DNA of 64,000 bases from Curtobacterium luteum (GTDB lineage: Bacteria > Actinomycetota > Actinomycetes > Actinomycetales > Microbacteriaceae): positions 62,001-126,000 of the forward strand of contig NZ_LDQC01000002.1 of assembly GCF_001475545.1 (NCBI RefSeq), read 5' to 3'. The notes beneath the pieces are model-generated. The model was not told the DNA's origin and searched no databases. It worked only from the letters and a program-made list of their open reading frames with translations. Positions within the stretch are counted from its first letter, which is position 1, and the number at the start of each line of letters is the position of its first letter. Shown in pieces: positions 50,598 through 59,090 of this stretch. Position numbers and translations under genes: made by a program.

Positions 50598-52025
50598 TCA
50601 GCTCCGCGCGGCGCGGCGTCCGCCGGTACGAGGGACAGCGGAGAAGTCGACCGCTGAGCCCCCCCTGCCGTAGTACGCGTAGTACGTGCCGTACCCGTAC
50701 GAGCCCGCACCCTTCGTGGGCAGCATCGTCATGACCAACCCGAGGGTGCGTCCGCCGACGCTCGCGAGTGCGTCGAGCGCGACGCGGAGTTGGTTCCGGG
50801 AGGCGCGGCCGGCCGCAGCGATGACGAGCGCACCGTCCGTCAGGCGCGCGAGCAGTGCGGCGTCCGTCACCGGCAGGAGCGGCGGAGCATCGATGATGAC
50901 GTAGTCGAACGCTGTCGACAGGTGATCGACGAGTGCGCGCATCCGAGCACTGCCGAGCAGTTCGGACGGGTTCGGGGGGATGCGGCCCGCCGGCAGGACG
51001 TGCAGCCCGCCGGACCCCCACGGGTGGATCACGTCGTCGAGTTCGGCGCGGCCGATCAGGACGTCGGTCAGGCCGGCAGCCCCCTCGACGCCGAGCACGT
51101 CGTCGAGCCGGGGTCGTCGGAGGTCCGCATCCACGATGATCACCCGGACGCCGCTCTCGGCCATCGCGATCGCCAGGTTCGCGGCGGTCGTCGACTTGCC
51201 CTCGGACGGGAGGGACGACGTGATCGTGAAGCTCCGGACCGTGTCGTCCAGGTCGACGAACTGCACGTTCGTCCGGAGCGTGCGGAACGACTCGGCGCGC
51301 GGGTTCCGCGGATCGACGTGGACTATCAGTGGCTGCTTGGTGGCGGCGGGATCGAAGCCGATGCCTCCGAGCACCGGGAGCTCCGTCACGGCCCGGACGT
51401 CCTCTTGCGTGCGGACCTTGGTGTCGAGTGTGCTGCGGATCAGGGCGGCGGCGATCCCCAGGACCAGTCCGACCGTGAGCCCGAGGACGAGGTTCGTGGT
51501 GAGCTTGGGCGAGGTCGGGGTGGTCGGGACGACCGGGGGTTCGATGGTCCCGATCCGGACGAGTGAGGGGCCACCGGAGGTGGGTGTCTCGAGGTCCTCG
51601 GTGACGACCTTGGCGAAGCTCGACCCGACTGCGCCGGCGACCTTCGCGGCCGTCGCGGCGTCAGGGTGCTGGACGGTGATGTCGATGACCACCGTGTTCA
51701 CCTTCGAGGCTGCGGTCACCCGGCCGGCGAGCGCCGCGACGCTCTCGTCGAGGTCGAGTTCGTCGATGACCGGTTGGAGGACGCTCGCCGTGGTGACGAC
51801 ATCGATGTACGACGACACCTTCTGCTGCGCCGCGCTGTTGCCCTGCACGAGCTCGCTGGTCGTGGTGCCGGTCGACTGGACGGCCACGAAGACCTTCGTC
51901 GTCGAGGAGTACAGGGGGGTCGCGGAGAGCGTCAGGGCGGCACCGCCCGCCAGTCCGAGGGTGCTCAGTGCCACAACGAGGAGCCACGAGCGGCGGATCA
52001 CGCGGACGAAGTCGGGGAAGGTCAT
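50598..52025 (-). CDS. Polysaccharide co-polymerase with BY-kinase domain (Wzz-Wzc type)
   Basis: 475 residues. N-terminal Wzz domain with two membrane helices (about residues 14-36 and 180-200) flanking an outer loop, then a cytoplasmic BY-kinase domain: Walker A SSLPSEGKST near 267, Walker A' VIIVDADLRRP and Walker B VIIDAPP. The C-terminal tail SYGYGTYYAYY (residues ~442-452) has six tyrosines for autophosphorylation. It controls chain length and export of the polymer. It has its own promoter sharing the EPS module; transcribed opposite to the polymerase gene. Confidence 0.94.
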   Translation of the reverse strand: MTFPDFVRVIRRSWLLVVALSTLGLAGGAALTLSATPLYSSTTKVFVAVQSTGTTTSELVQGNSAAQQKVSSYIDVVTTASVLQPVIDELDLDESVAALAGRVTAASKVNTVVIDITVQHPDAATAAKVAGAVGSSFAKVVTEDLETPTSGGPSLVRIGTIEPPVVPTTPTSPKLTTNLVLGLTVGLVLGIAAALIRSTLDTKVRTQEDVRAVTELPVLGGIGFDPAATKQPLIVHVDPRNPRAESFRTLRTNVQFVDLDDTVRSFTITSSLPSEGKSTTAANLAIAMAESGVRVIIVDADLRRPRLDDVLGVEGAAGLTDVLIGRAELDDVIHPWGSGGLHVLPAGRIPPNPSELLGSARMRALVDHLSTAFDYVIIDAPPLLPVTDAALLARLTDGALVIAAAGRASRNQLRVALDALASVGGRTLGLVMTMLPTKGAGSYGYGTYYAYYGRGGSAVDFSAVPRTGGRRAARS

Positions 52026-52057
52026 CGGTCCTCACAGGTCGACGGATTGATGTATCA

Positions 52058-52086
52058 AGTATCACACGCGCGAACGGGTTGTGCAA
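52058..52086 (-). promoter_or_regulatory. Wzz/BY-kinase promoter (shared module, copy 2)
   Basis: On the minus strand TTGCAC (52086-52081), 17 bp, GATACT (52063-52058), then TGATACATCAA. It matches copy 1 at 45232 in the -35, spacing, -10 and 8 of 11 following bases. The -35 abuts the stop codon of the upstream glycosyltransferase. Confidence 0.75.
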
Positions 52087-53112
52087 TCAAGTGAGATGCT
52101 TTCGAGCGGCGTGGAACGACGCCTCGATCGACAACCCCTGCGCGTTGGCGTGGACGTGATCCGACACGCGACGGCGGAGCGCTGCATCGGTCGCGAGCGA
52201 TCGAACCGCGTCCACCCATGCGTCGGTCGCCGTCACCGGGAGGACGAAGCGGTCGGAGAGCTCGCGGTCTGTGAAGAGGAAGGGCGCGACGCCGGTCTGG
52301 TCGCTGAGCACGACCGGGAGGCCGGCGCTCGCTGCCTCGACCGGGCTCCGACCGAAGGCGTCACGGTGCGAGGTGCACAGGGCGGTGCCGGAACCGGACC
52401 AGATCGACCGCGGATCCGCCCAGCCCTCCCAGCGGATCGTCGGAGGGGCGCCCCGCAGGAGGCTCTCGCGCAGCGGGCCCTCGCCGTGGACCGTCGCATC
52501 GAATCCGGTCCGCCGGACGATCTCGACGAACTCGGCCGGGCCCTTCTCGACGGACAGTCGTCCGGCCCAGCGGAGTGGCCCACTCGCGGACCCGTCGTCC
52601 GACCGGTCGAGGAGGGGGACGCCAGCGGGCACGATCACGGCGTCACGCGCGCTCCGGATCTGGTCGGCGAGCAGGGGTGACGTCGCCCAGACGTCGTCCG
52701 CACGACGGAGCGCCCGGGTCTCGAGGTGTCGGAGCACGGCTGACCGCACTCGGCCCTGCTCGCCGGTGCCCGGCCACGGGAGGCCACGGACCCAGGCGAC
52801 GTGTCGGACCGGGATGTCCGTCCGGGAAGCCGCGATGTCGCTCTGGGGCACCATCGTGATCACCGTGTCGCCGGGGTCGACGTGCCGTGCAAGGAGCTCG
52901 TCGAGTGCCGAGAGCAACGCGGCCCCCCGCTCCGCGATGTCGACCTCGGTGACACCGGACTGTCTCGTCCGGGCGCCCCCCGCGCCGGGGCGGACGGCGA
53001 TGAGGGCTCGCCAGTCCTCACCGGAGGCACGCGCGGTACGGACGAGGTCGATCGTGGAGTGGTAGACGCCGCTGCGGGCCATGAGCGGTGCAGCGACGAT
53101 GACGACGCTCAC
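52087..53112 (-). CDS. Glycosyltransferase, GT4-like (GT-B fold)
   Basis: 341 residues, GTG start overlapping the preceding stop by 4 bp. The N-terminal domain begins SVVIVAAPLMARSGVYHS and the C-terminal domain has PLRWAGRLSVEKGPAEFVEIV and AFGRSPVEAASAGLPVVLSD, the E-X7-E region of GT4 enzymes. It is inferred to transfer a sugar to the growing lipid-linked repeat unit in the cytoplasm. Co-transcribed with the next (upstream) glycosyltransferase. Confidence 0.92.
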   Translation of the reverse strand: MSVVIVAAPLMARSGVYHSTIDLVRTARASGEDWRALIAVRPGAGGARTRQSGVTEVDIAERGAALLSALDELLARHVDPGDTVITMVPQSDIAASRTDIPVRHVAWVRGLPWPGTGEQGRVRSAVLRHLETRALRRADDVWATSPLLADQIRSARDAVIVPAGVPLLDRSDDGSASGPLRWAGRLSVEKGPAEFVEIVRRTGFDATVHGEGPLRESLLRGAPPTIRWEGWADPRSIWSGSGTALCTSHRDAFGRSPVEAASAGLPVVLSDQTGVAPFLFTDRELSDRFVLPVTATDAWVDAVRSLATDAALRRRVSDHVHANAQGLSIEASFHAARKHLT

Positions 53113-54236
53113 GCGCCGACCAGCTCGAGGATCGCGCCCGCCTTCTGCTGCCAGGTCGCACTGCGGGGGATGGACGTCGGCATGCGGGGGACGCGGGGTC
53201 CCGTTCCGGTCGTCCAACGTCGGAGCGTCGATGCGTGGTCCTCGATCGGGAGCGCGGTGACCCCGTCGATGCCGCGGCGTCCGGCGCCGTCGACCGGCGT
53301 GGACAGCGTCGGCAGTCCGGCCGCTCGGTACTCGTAGGTCTTGATGATGTCGCCGCCGACCTCGAATGCGCCGACGTTGTGCGGCACCCACCCCACGTCG
53401 AACGTCGTGAGCAGCTCGGGAACGTCGTCGTAGTGCACGTCTCCGAGCAGGCGGACGTTCGCAGCGGCGTCCAGCGGGGCGCGGTACTCACGGTCGAGGA
53501 CCGGGCCGGCGAACACGAACTCGACGTCCGGCAGGGCTCGGACCGTCCGGAGGATGCCCTGGAGGTCCAGTCGGTGGCCGATCTTGCCCACGTAACCGAC
53601 CCGCATCGGCCCCGCGGCGCGCTGCTCCGTGGAGAACCGCTCGGGGTCGCACCCGTTCGGCAGGAGGACGACGTCGTCACGTCCGAAACGACGAGCGAGG
53701 GCGACCGTGCCCTCTGCGTTCGCCGTGACGTGGTCCGCACGGTCGAACGCCTCCCGGTACGCGTTCTCGACCTCGGCCCGGATCGATGCGAAGGCGAAGT
53801 GCTTCGTCCAGTCGTCGAGGAGGTCCATGACGACCGTGCCGTTGTCGAACGGGTTGCGCGCGCTCGCTGCCGTCGCCACGAAGGGGTTCCACACGACTGC
53901 CGGGACGCCTCGGACACTGCTCGGGAGCGTGGGGTACGCCGTCGCGGACGTCACCCACCATCGACGTCGGTCCCGGAGGTCCGGCACTCGGAGGGATCGG
54001 GGAGTCACGGGGCGGGTGCCCGCGGCGACCCGGGTCGTGTCGACCGGACGGGTGGGCAGCAGGGCAGGGTCCGGACGACTGACGACACCGACGCCGCCGT
54101 GGTCCGCGGTCAGGCGACCGAACCACTCGATGAGGTGACCGTCCCGCGTGCGGTACCCCTCGGCGACGAGCTTGCGCTGTCCGTGCATGGGGTAGGCGAG
54201 GAGGCGGGGGACGAAGGAGGGCATCCGAGTTGTCAT
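53109..54236 (-). CDS. Glycosyltransferase, GT-B fold
   Basis: 375 residues from ATG 54236. C-terminal domain motif MRVGYVGKIGHRLDLQGIL and VGGDIIKTYEYRAAGLPTLSTP, resembling the WsaF/GT4-like glycosyltransferases; the N-terminus is less typical. A leader of a few bases is predicted because TATACT lies ten bases upstream. First gene of the two-gene run with the downstream glycosyltransferase, and divergent from the SGNH acyltransferase. Confidence 0.88.
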   Translation of the reverse strand: MTTRMPSFVPRLLAYPMHGQRKLVAEGYRTRDGHLIEWFGRLTADHGGVGVVSRPDPALLPTRPVDTTRVAAGTRPVTPRSLRVPDLRDRRRWWVTSATAYPTLPSSVRGVPAVVWNPFVATAASARNPFDNGTVVMDLLDDWTKHFAFASIRAEVENAYREAFDRADHVTANAEGTVALARRFGRDDVVLLPNGCDPERFSTEQRAAGPMRVGYVGKIGHRLDLQGILRTVRALPDVEFVFAGPVLDREYRAPLDAAANVRLLGDVHYDDVPELLTTFDVGWVPHNVGAFEVGGDIIKTYEYRAAGLPTLSTPVDGAGRRGIDGVTALPIEDHASTLRRWTTGTGPRVPRMPTSIPRSATWQQKAGAILELVGA

Positions 54237-54246
54237 AACGCATATC

Positions 54247-54312
54247 AGTATATCAGCGAGTCGACGTGGGCCCAAGGGTGGCCTTGCAGATGTAATGCAT
54301 ACAAAATATTAT
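54247..54312. promoter_or_regulatory. Divergent promoters between glycosyltransferase and acyltransferase-SGNH genes
   Basis: Minus strand: TTGGGC (54275-54270), 17 bp, TATACT (54252-54247). Plus strand: TTGCAG (54284-54289), 17 bp, TATTAT (54307-54312), with ATG six bases later. The two -35 boxes are eight bases apart, back to back. TGCAT and TATGC copies around the plus -10 could be operator-like. Confidence 0.75.
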
Positions 54313-54318
54313 GTTTGC

Positions 54319-56367
54319 ATGTCGTCCTCCTTCCGGCCGGAACTCGAGGGGCTCCGCGCGCTCGCGGTCGCCCTCGTCGTCGCACAACATGCGTTCTCGG
54401 TGCCACGAGGTGGGTGGATCGGTGTCGACGTGTTCTTCGTCCTCTCCGGGTACCTGATCACGCGCGGTCTCGTGGGCGAGATCCGAGCCGGGGGTCGGAT
54501 CGACTACGCCGCGTTCATCATCCGGCGTGCCCGACGCATCCTCCCGGCGGCGGTCTTCGTGGTCCTCGTCACGGTCGCGGCCGGGTGGGCACTCTGGTTC
54601 CGTCCCCGTGCCGTCGCGCTCACGTTGGATGCCGTCGCGTCGCTGCTCTCGGTCGAGAACGTGCACCTCATCGTCACGGGGACGTCCTACTTCGCCGAGG
54701 GCGGTCCCGTGTCGCCCCTCCAGCACTACTGGTCACTCGCGGTGGAGGAGCAGTTCTACGCGGTCTGGCCGCTGCTCGTGATCGCGACGGCGGCGGTGTG
54801 GGGGAAGCGGGTGGCAGCGCGGAGACTGGTGGCCCGGATCGCTCTGGCCGCCGTGGTCGCTTCGGTCGCCTGGGCCGTCGTCCGGGGCGATGGGACCGGG
54901 GTCTACTTCGACCCCGTCGTGCGGACGTGGGAGCTCGCTGCCGGCGCGCTCGTCGCCGCCCTCGCCGTGTCACCCCGCCCACGGATGGCCGGCGCCGCGG
55001 TCGTCGCCGGGCTCGGTCTCGTCCTGTCGAGCGCCGTGCTCGTCCCCGCGTCGGTCACGAACCCGCTCCCGGCGGTCGTCCCTCCCGTCATCGGCACGGC
55101 CCTGGTCATCGTCGGCGGCGACCGTGCCCCGGTCGGCGTCACCGCTGCGCTCCGATGGCGGCCGGTGCGCTTCGTCGGTCGGATCTCGTTCTCGCTCTAC
55201 CTCTGGCACTTCCCGGTCCTGGTCTTCCTGCGCTCGGTCTTCCCCGAGCAGGAGTGGACCCCGGTGGTCGCGGTGCTCCTCGCCGTTGCGCTGGCGGCGT
55301 TCTCCTACCGATGGGTGGAGCGTCCCTTCGCCGGACGACCGCTGCCGGTGCGCCGTCGTCGCGCACGACGGCCTGCGCGGACACGCCGACTCGTCGCGGT
55401 GGGCGCAACGGCCCCGCTGCTCGTCGCCGCCACGATCGCACAGGTCGCCCTGCCGGCGGCGACGCGACCCGAAGCCGCGGCTGCACGACTCGGGCTCGCC
55501 GGCGAGGCCCGCTCCGCGACGAGCGCGACGGCGCAGGAGCTGCGCGCCGCGCTGCTCCACGACCCGGTCCGCGACGACGTGAGCTCCGTACTGGACTCGG
55601 CGTTCACGACGGAGTTCGCTCCCGAGATGAGCAGTGTCTCCGGCTGCCGCAACGAGCTGACGAGTCCGGTCGACCGGGCCAGGACCTGCACCACGCCCGG
55701 TTCGGGTCGGCGAGCACTCGTCATCGGGGACTCCATCGCGATGTCATGGGTCCCCGCAGTGCGCCGCGCCCTCGCCGACCGAGGGTGGGAGGTGCGGGCA
55801 CTGGGCTTCGCTTCCTGCGCACCTGCCGATGCCGGCCGGACGCCGACGCTGACGGGTGACGGCCTGTGCGAGCACGCTCGTACTCGGATGCGAGCCGAGG
55901 TCGGACGAGTGCGTCCCGACCTCCTCATCGTCGCGAACGACGAGCAGGCGTTCTCCCGCACGCTGGACGCAGACGGCGATCAGGCCGGTGAGCGCTGGGA
56001 GGCCAGCACCCGGAGGCTCCTCGACGACGTGCGCGGCGCGGCGGGGCGCACGGTCCTGCTCGGGGCCCCGCCCATCGGAGCAGACCCCGCAGCATGCGCG
56101 ACGCGTCGAAACGGTGTCGACCACTGCACGACGACCCCGAGCGCGGCGGGCCGGATGCTGGTCGCGGCCAACGAAGCGGCCGTGGCCGGGCGGTCCGACG
56201 CGGCGGTGATCGACGTCGTCGACTGGTTCTGCGCTGACGATCGCTGCCCCGTGGTCGCCGGGGATCTCCTGGTCAGGGTCGACGAGCGTCACCTCACCAA
56301 CGCGTACTCCGAGCGGCTCGGCGGCGTGCTGCGGGGTGCGCTGTTCCGCGGTGCGGACGCGGCGTGA
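54319..56367 (+). CDS. Acyltransferase-3 membrane protein with SGNH domain (OafA/OatA-like)
   Basis: 682 residues. The N-terminal ~350 residues are the acyltransferase-3 domain with about ten helices (FRPELEGLRALAVALVV, GVDVFFVLSGYLITR). A linker leads to a C-terminal SGNH esterase/transferase domain with ALVIGDSIAMSW (Asp-Ser near residue 469) and DERHLTN (Asp/His near 654). The topology places the SGNH domain outside the cell, where it can O-acetylate or otherwise acylate the exopolysaccharide. ATG 54319 is chosen from a strong leaderless promoter; the frame runs further upstream. Confidence 0.92.
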   Translation: MSSSFRPELEGLRALAVALVVAQHAFSVPRGGWIGVDVFFVLSGYLITRGLVGEIRAGGRIDYAAFIIRRARRILPAAVFVVLVTVAAGWALWFRPRAVALTLDAVASLLSVENVHLIVTGTSYFAEGGPVSPLQHYWSLAVEEQFYAVWPLLVIATAAVWGKRVAARRLVARIALAAVVASVAWAVVRGDGTGVYFDPVVRTWELAAGALVAALAVSPRPRMAGAAVVAGLGLVLSSAVLVPASVTNPLPAVVPPVIGTALVIVGGDRAPVGVTAALRWRPVRFVGRISFSLYLWHFPVLVFLRSVFPEQEWTPVVAVLLAVALAAFSYRWVERPFAGRPLPVRRRRARRPARTRRLVAVGATAPLLVAATIAQVALPAATRPEAAAARLGLAGEARSATSATAQELRAALLHDPVRDDVSSVLDSAFTTEFAPEMSSVSGCRNELTSPVDRARTCTTPGSGRRALVIGDSIAMSWVPAVRRALADRGWEVRALGFASCAPADAGRTPTLTGDGLCEHARTRMRAEVGRVRPDLLIVANDEQAFSRTLDADGDQAGERWEASTRRLLDDVRGAAGRTVLLGAPPIGADPAACATRRNGVDHCTTTPSAAGRMLVAANEAAVAGRSDAAVIDVVDWFCADDRCPVVAGDLLVRVDERHLTNAYSERLGGVLRGALFRGADAA

Positions 56368-57510
56368 TCAGCCGACCCGCGACGCGGTCACCGTGAACCG
56401 CGGCGTCCGGACGACCTGACGCGTCGGCCCGACGGCGCGCTCCAGTGCTGGCCGGTACCGCAGGTGCGAGTTCCAGACGCACCACAGTTCACCGCCGGAC
56501 TGGAGGATCGTGGCCGCGTTCCGGAACATGGCCTCGGCTGCGTCGGTGGTCACCGTGGTGTCCGCGTGGAACGGCGGGTTGCACAGGACGAGCTGGGCGC
56601 AGCCGTCCGGGAGTTCGTCGCCCGCGTCGGTGCGGACGACCTGCACGCGGTCACCGACGCCGTTCGCCGCAGCGGTCGCCTTCGTCGACGCCACCGCGGT
56701 CTGCGACACGTCCGTCGCGATGACCTTGATGCCCCCGCGCTGCCGCGCGAGCGACACCGCGATGACGCCGTTCCCGCACCCGAGGTCGACCGCAGTCCGA
56801 GCAGTGGGGACAGCGTCACGCATGACGTCGAGGAGCACGCGCGTGCCCTGGTCGAGCGAGGTCCCGGCGAAGACGCCGCCGTGCGCGACGAGGGTCAGTC
56901 CGAGCTCGTCGTTGTGCACCGACCGTGGCCACGGGTTCGACGTGTCGGCGCGGACGGCCGAGGCGCGGAGCGGATCCTGCGCGACGAGCAGCCGCGACTT
57001 GCCGCGTCCCCGGGAGGCCGTCACCTCGCCGAAGTACCGGCGGAGGACGTCGTTCTGCCCGAGGTTCATGTGCTTCGAGACCCCGCCGCACAACAGCACG
57101 ACGTCGGGCGACGCGTACCGGGCGACCGCGCGGGCGATCTCGTCGAGTCGGTCGTTCGACTTCGACAGGCGCAGCAGGACGAGCCGCGCGTCGGTGAACG
57201 CCCGCTCGAGCGAGTCGGGGTGGTGGAATCCTCGCCGACCGAACACACCGGCGTTGGCCTCGAGTGCGCGGACGCCGACCAGGGAGTCCTGGACGACCCG
57301 GACGTCCGATGCGCCGTGCACGGTGATGATCCCGAGCGTGAGCACGCCGTTGCGGTCGTCGACGACGGCGACCTCGCCCGGCTGCCGGAGCGCGTCCCCG
57401 TGGACGTGCGGCGCCTCGTCGAGGATGAAACGGTCGGTGCCGTCGATCGTGATCAGGTCCGGCGCGTCGTCGTCGCGACGGCGGAAGAGGTCGGCGAGGT
57501 CCGGTGGCAC
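56368..57510 (-). CDS. Class I SAM-dependent methyltransferase, RsmC/RlmG-like
   Basis: 380 residues: an N-terminal non-catalytic methyltransferase-like domain, then the catalytic domain with the SAM motif VDLGCGNGVIAVSL (about residue 241-254) and LCNPPFH (~310-316), the NPP[FY] signature of N2-guanine rRNA methyltransferases. The RlmG/RsmC branch methylates 23S or 16S rRNA; which one is not decided here. GTG 57510 is preceded by TAGGGT six bases earlier (leaderless). It abuts the acyltransferase stop with no spacer. Confidence 0.88.
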   Translation of the reverse strand: MPPDLADLFRRRDDDAPDLITIDGTDRFILDEAPHVHGDALRQPGEVAVVDDRNGVLTLGIITVHGASDVRVVQDSLVGVRALEANAGVFGRRGFHHPDSLERAFTDARLVLLRLSKSNDRLDEIARAVARYASPDVVLLCGGVSKHMNLGQNDVLRRYFGEVTASRGRGKSRLLVAQDPLRASAVRADTSNPWPRSVHNDELGLTLVAHGGVFAGTSLDQGTRVLLDVMRDAVPTARTAVDLGCGNGVIAVSLARQRGGIKVIATDVSQTAVASTKATAAANGVGDRVQVVRTDAGDELPDGCAQLVLCNPPFHADTTVTTDAAEAMFRNAATILQSGGELWCVWNSHLRYRPALERAVGPTRQVVRTPRFTVTASRVG

Positions 57511-57533
57511 GGCGCCACCCTACCCAGTGCGTC

Positions 57534-57953
57534 CTAGTGCGGCGGACGCCAGAGGACGATCTGCGTGTTCCGCTGCGGTCGCACGCCGGCGCGCAGGGGA
57601 ACGGCGCCGCCGGTGGCCGACGCGGCGAAGACGCGCGCTCCCGGCCGGTTGATGAGCTGGTCGGCGAGGGCGGTCTCGAGCTCGGACACCCGTGCGCGGA
57701 GCGCACGGTTCTCGTTCTCCAGCTCGAGCACCCGCCGGATGCCCTCGAGCGAGACGCCCTCGGATCCGAGCCGTGCGATCTCCCGCAGCTGCGCGATGTC
57801 CCGCATGGAGTACCGGCGCGAGCCACCGCGGGTCCGCCCGGGCACGACGAGGCCGAGCCGGTCGTACTGCCGCAGGGTCTGCGGGTGCATCTCGGCGAGC
57901 TCGGCAGCCATGGCGATGGCGAAGACGGGCGAGTTCTCGTCCATGTCGGTCAT
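57534..57953 (-). CDS. hspR: HspR heat-shock repressor (MerR family)
   Basis: 139 residues. MerR-type HTH at ~10-75 (FAIAMAAELAEMHPQTLRQYDRLGLV, then RGGSRRYSMRDIAQLREI), a helical middle segment and the closing hydrophobic NTQIVLWRPPH tail typical of HspR. It represses the dnaK operon by binding HAIR inverted repeats, with DnaK as co-repressor. Fourth gene of dnaK-grpE-dnaJ-hspR, giving the classic feedback loop. ATG 57953 has GGAAGGGG about nine bases upstream. A palindromic element lies between dnaJ and this gene. Confidence 0.95.
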   Translation of the reverse strand: MTDMDENSPVFAIAMAAELAEMHPQTLRQYDRLGLVVPGRTRGGSRRYSMRDIAQLREIARLGSEGVSLEGIRRVLELENENRALRARVSELETALADQLINRPGARVFAASATGGAVPLRAGVRPQRNTQIVLWRPPH

Positions 57954-57985
57954 CAACCGCCCCTTCCGTTCACCACGTGGTCTGG

Positions 57986-58048
57986 AACCCAGCCTGGAGG
58001 CCCGGCGAGCGTCCGTCAGGAAGCCGCGCCGGGCCTCCAAGCCGGGTT
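57986..58048. repeat. GGAGGC palindromic element, copy 10 (dnaJ/hspR spacer)
   Basis: AACCCAGCCTGGAGGCCCGG on the left and CCGGGCCTCCAAGCCGGGTT on the right form a 20-bp imperfect stem, with T5 following on the plus strand (58047-58051). On the operon strand it lies within the dnaJ-hspR spacer and could attenuate or stabilise hspR mRNA; no T-run exists in that direction. Confidence 0.85.
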
Positions 58049-58059
58049 TTTGCAGCGCG

Positions 58060-59067
58060 CTAGCCGCGCGCCTTGGCGAGGAGGTCCTCGCGGGGGTCCT
58101 CGGCGGGCAGCGAAGCCGCGAGTGCCTCGACGGCCTCACGCTGCTTGTCCGACAGGTGGGAGGGCACCGCGACCTGCACGGTGGCGAGCAGGTCTCCCGT
58201 GCCCTTGCTGCTGGCGACGCCGCGACCCTTGACCCGCAGGACGCGACCCGACGGGGTACCGGGCGCGACCCGCAGCTTGACGGGTTCGCCGCCGAGCGTC
58301 GGGACCTGGATCGTCGCGCCGAGCGCCGCCTCCACGAACGTCACCGGGACGTCCACGCGGAGGTTGAGTCCGTCGCGCTCGAACACCGGGTGCTTCCGGA
58401 CCGAGACCGTGACCACGAGGTCACCGGCTTCACCGCCGTCAGGCGACGGCTGCCCGCGCCCGCGGAGGCGGATCTTCTGCCCGTCCGCGACCCCGGCCGG
58501 GATCCGGACGTTCACCGGACGGCCGTTGCCCTGCGAGAGCTTGACGGTGTCGCCGGCGATCGCGGTCGCGAAGTCGAGCGTCGTGGACGCCGTGACGTCC
58601 ACGCCCTTCGACGGCCCGCCGAAGCCGCGGTATCCGCCGTTCGACTGACCGAAGCCGCCGCCGCCGAACATGCCGCCGAGGATGTCTTCGAAGCCGCTGG
58701 GTCCGCCGCGTCCGTTGCCCGGCTGCCCGAACCGGACGCGCTGTCCGCCGCCGCCACCACCGAACATGCCGCCGAAGACGTCCTCGAAGCCGCCCTGGGC
58801 GCCCGGGCCACCCGCGGTGAAGCGGGCCCCGGACCCCATGGCGCGGACCTGGTCGTACTCCTGGCGCTGCTCCTTGTCGGACAGCACCGAGTAGGCCTCG
58901 CTGATCTCCTTGAAGCGGGCCTCGGCTGCAGCGTCTCCCGGGTTGGAGTCCGGGTGGTACTGCCGCGCGAGCTTCCGGTAGGTCTTCTTCAGCTCAGCGT
59001 CGCTCGCCGTCTTGTCGACGCCGAGGACCTTGTAGAAGTCCTTGTCGAACCAGTCCTGACTGGCCAT
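58060..59067 (-). CDS. dnaJ: DnaJ-type co-chaperone without zinc finger
   Basis: 335 residues. J domain (residues ~8-75) with the HPD tripeptide in QYHPDSN near 38-40, a Gly/Phe-rich linker (two FGGMFGGGG repeats, ~95-150) and two C-terminal substrate-binding domains with a GRGQPSPDGGEAGDL loop. The zinc-binding CxxCxGxG repeats are absent, so it is of the CbpA/DnaJ-B type although it occupies the operon position of DnaJ. It stimulates DnaK ATP hydrolysis. Starts 23 bp after grpE with GGAAGGAGG close by. Confidence 0.93.
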   Translation of the reverse strand: MASQDWFDKDFYKVLGVDKTASDAELKKTYRKLARQYHPDSNPGDAAAEARFKEISEAYSVLSDKEQRQEYDQVRAMGSGARFTAGGPGAQGGFEDVFGGMFGGGGGGQRVRFGQPGNGRGGPSGFEDILGGMFGGGGFGQSNGGYRGFGGPSKGVDVTASTTLDFATAIAGDTVKLSQGNGRPVNVRIPAGVADGQKIRLRGRGQPSPDGGEAGDLVVTVSVRKHPVFERDGLNLRVDVPVTFVEAALGATIQVPTLGGEPVKLRVAPGTPSGRVLRVKGRGVASSKGTGDLLATVQVAVPSHLSDKQREAVEALAASLPAEDPREDLLAKARG

Positions 59068-59090
59068 GAATCCCTACCTCCTTCCCGCGG

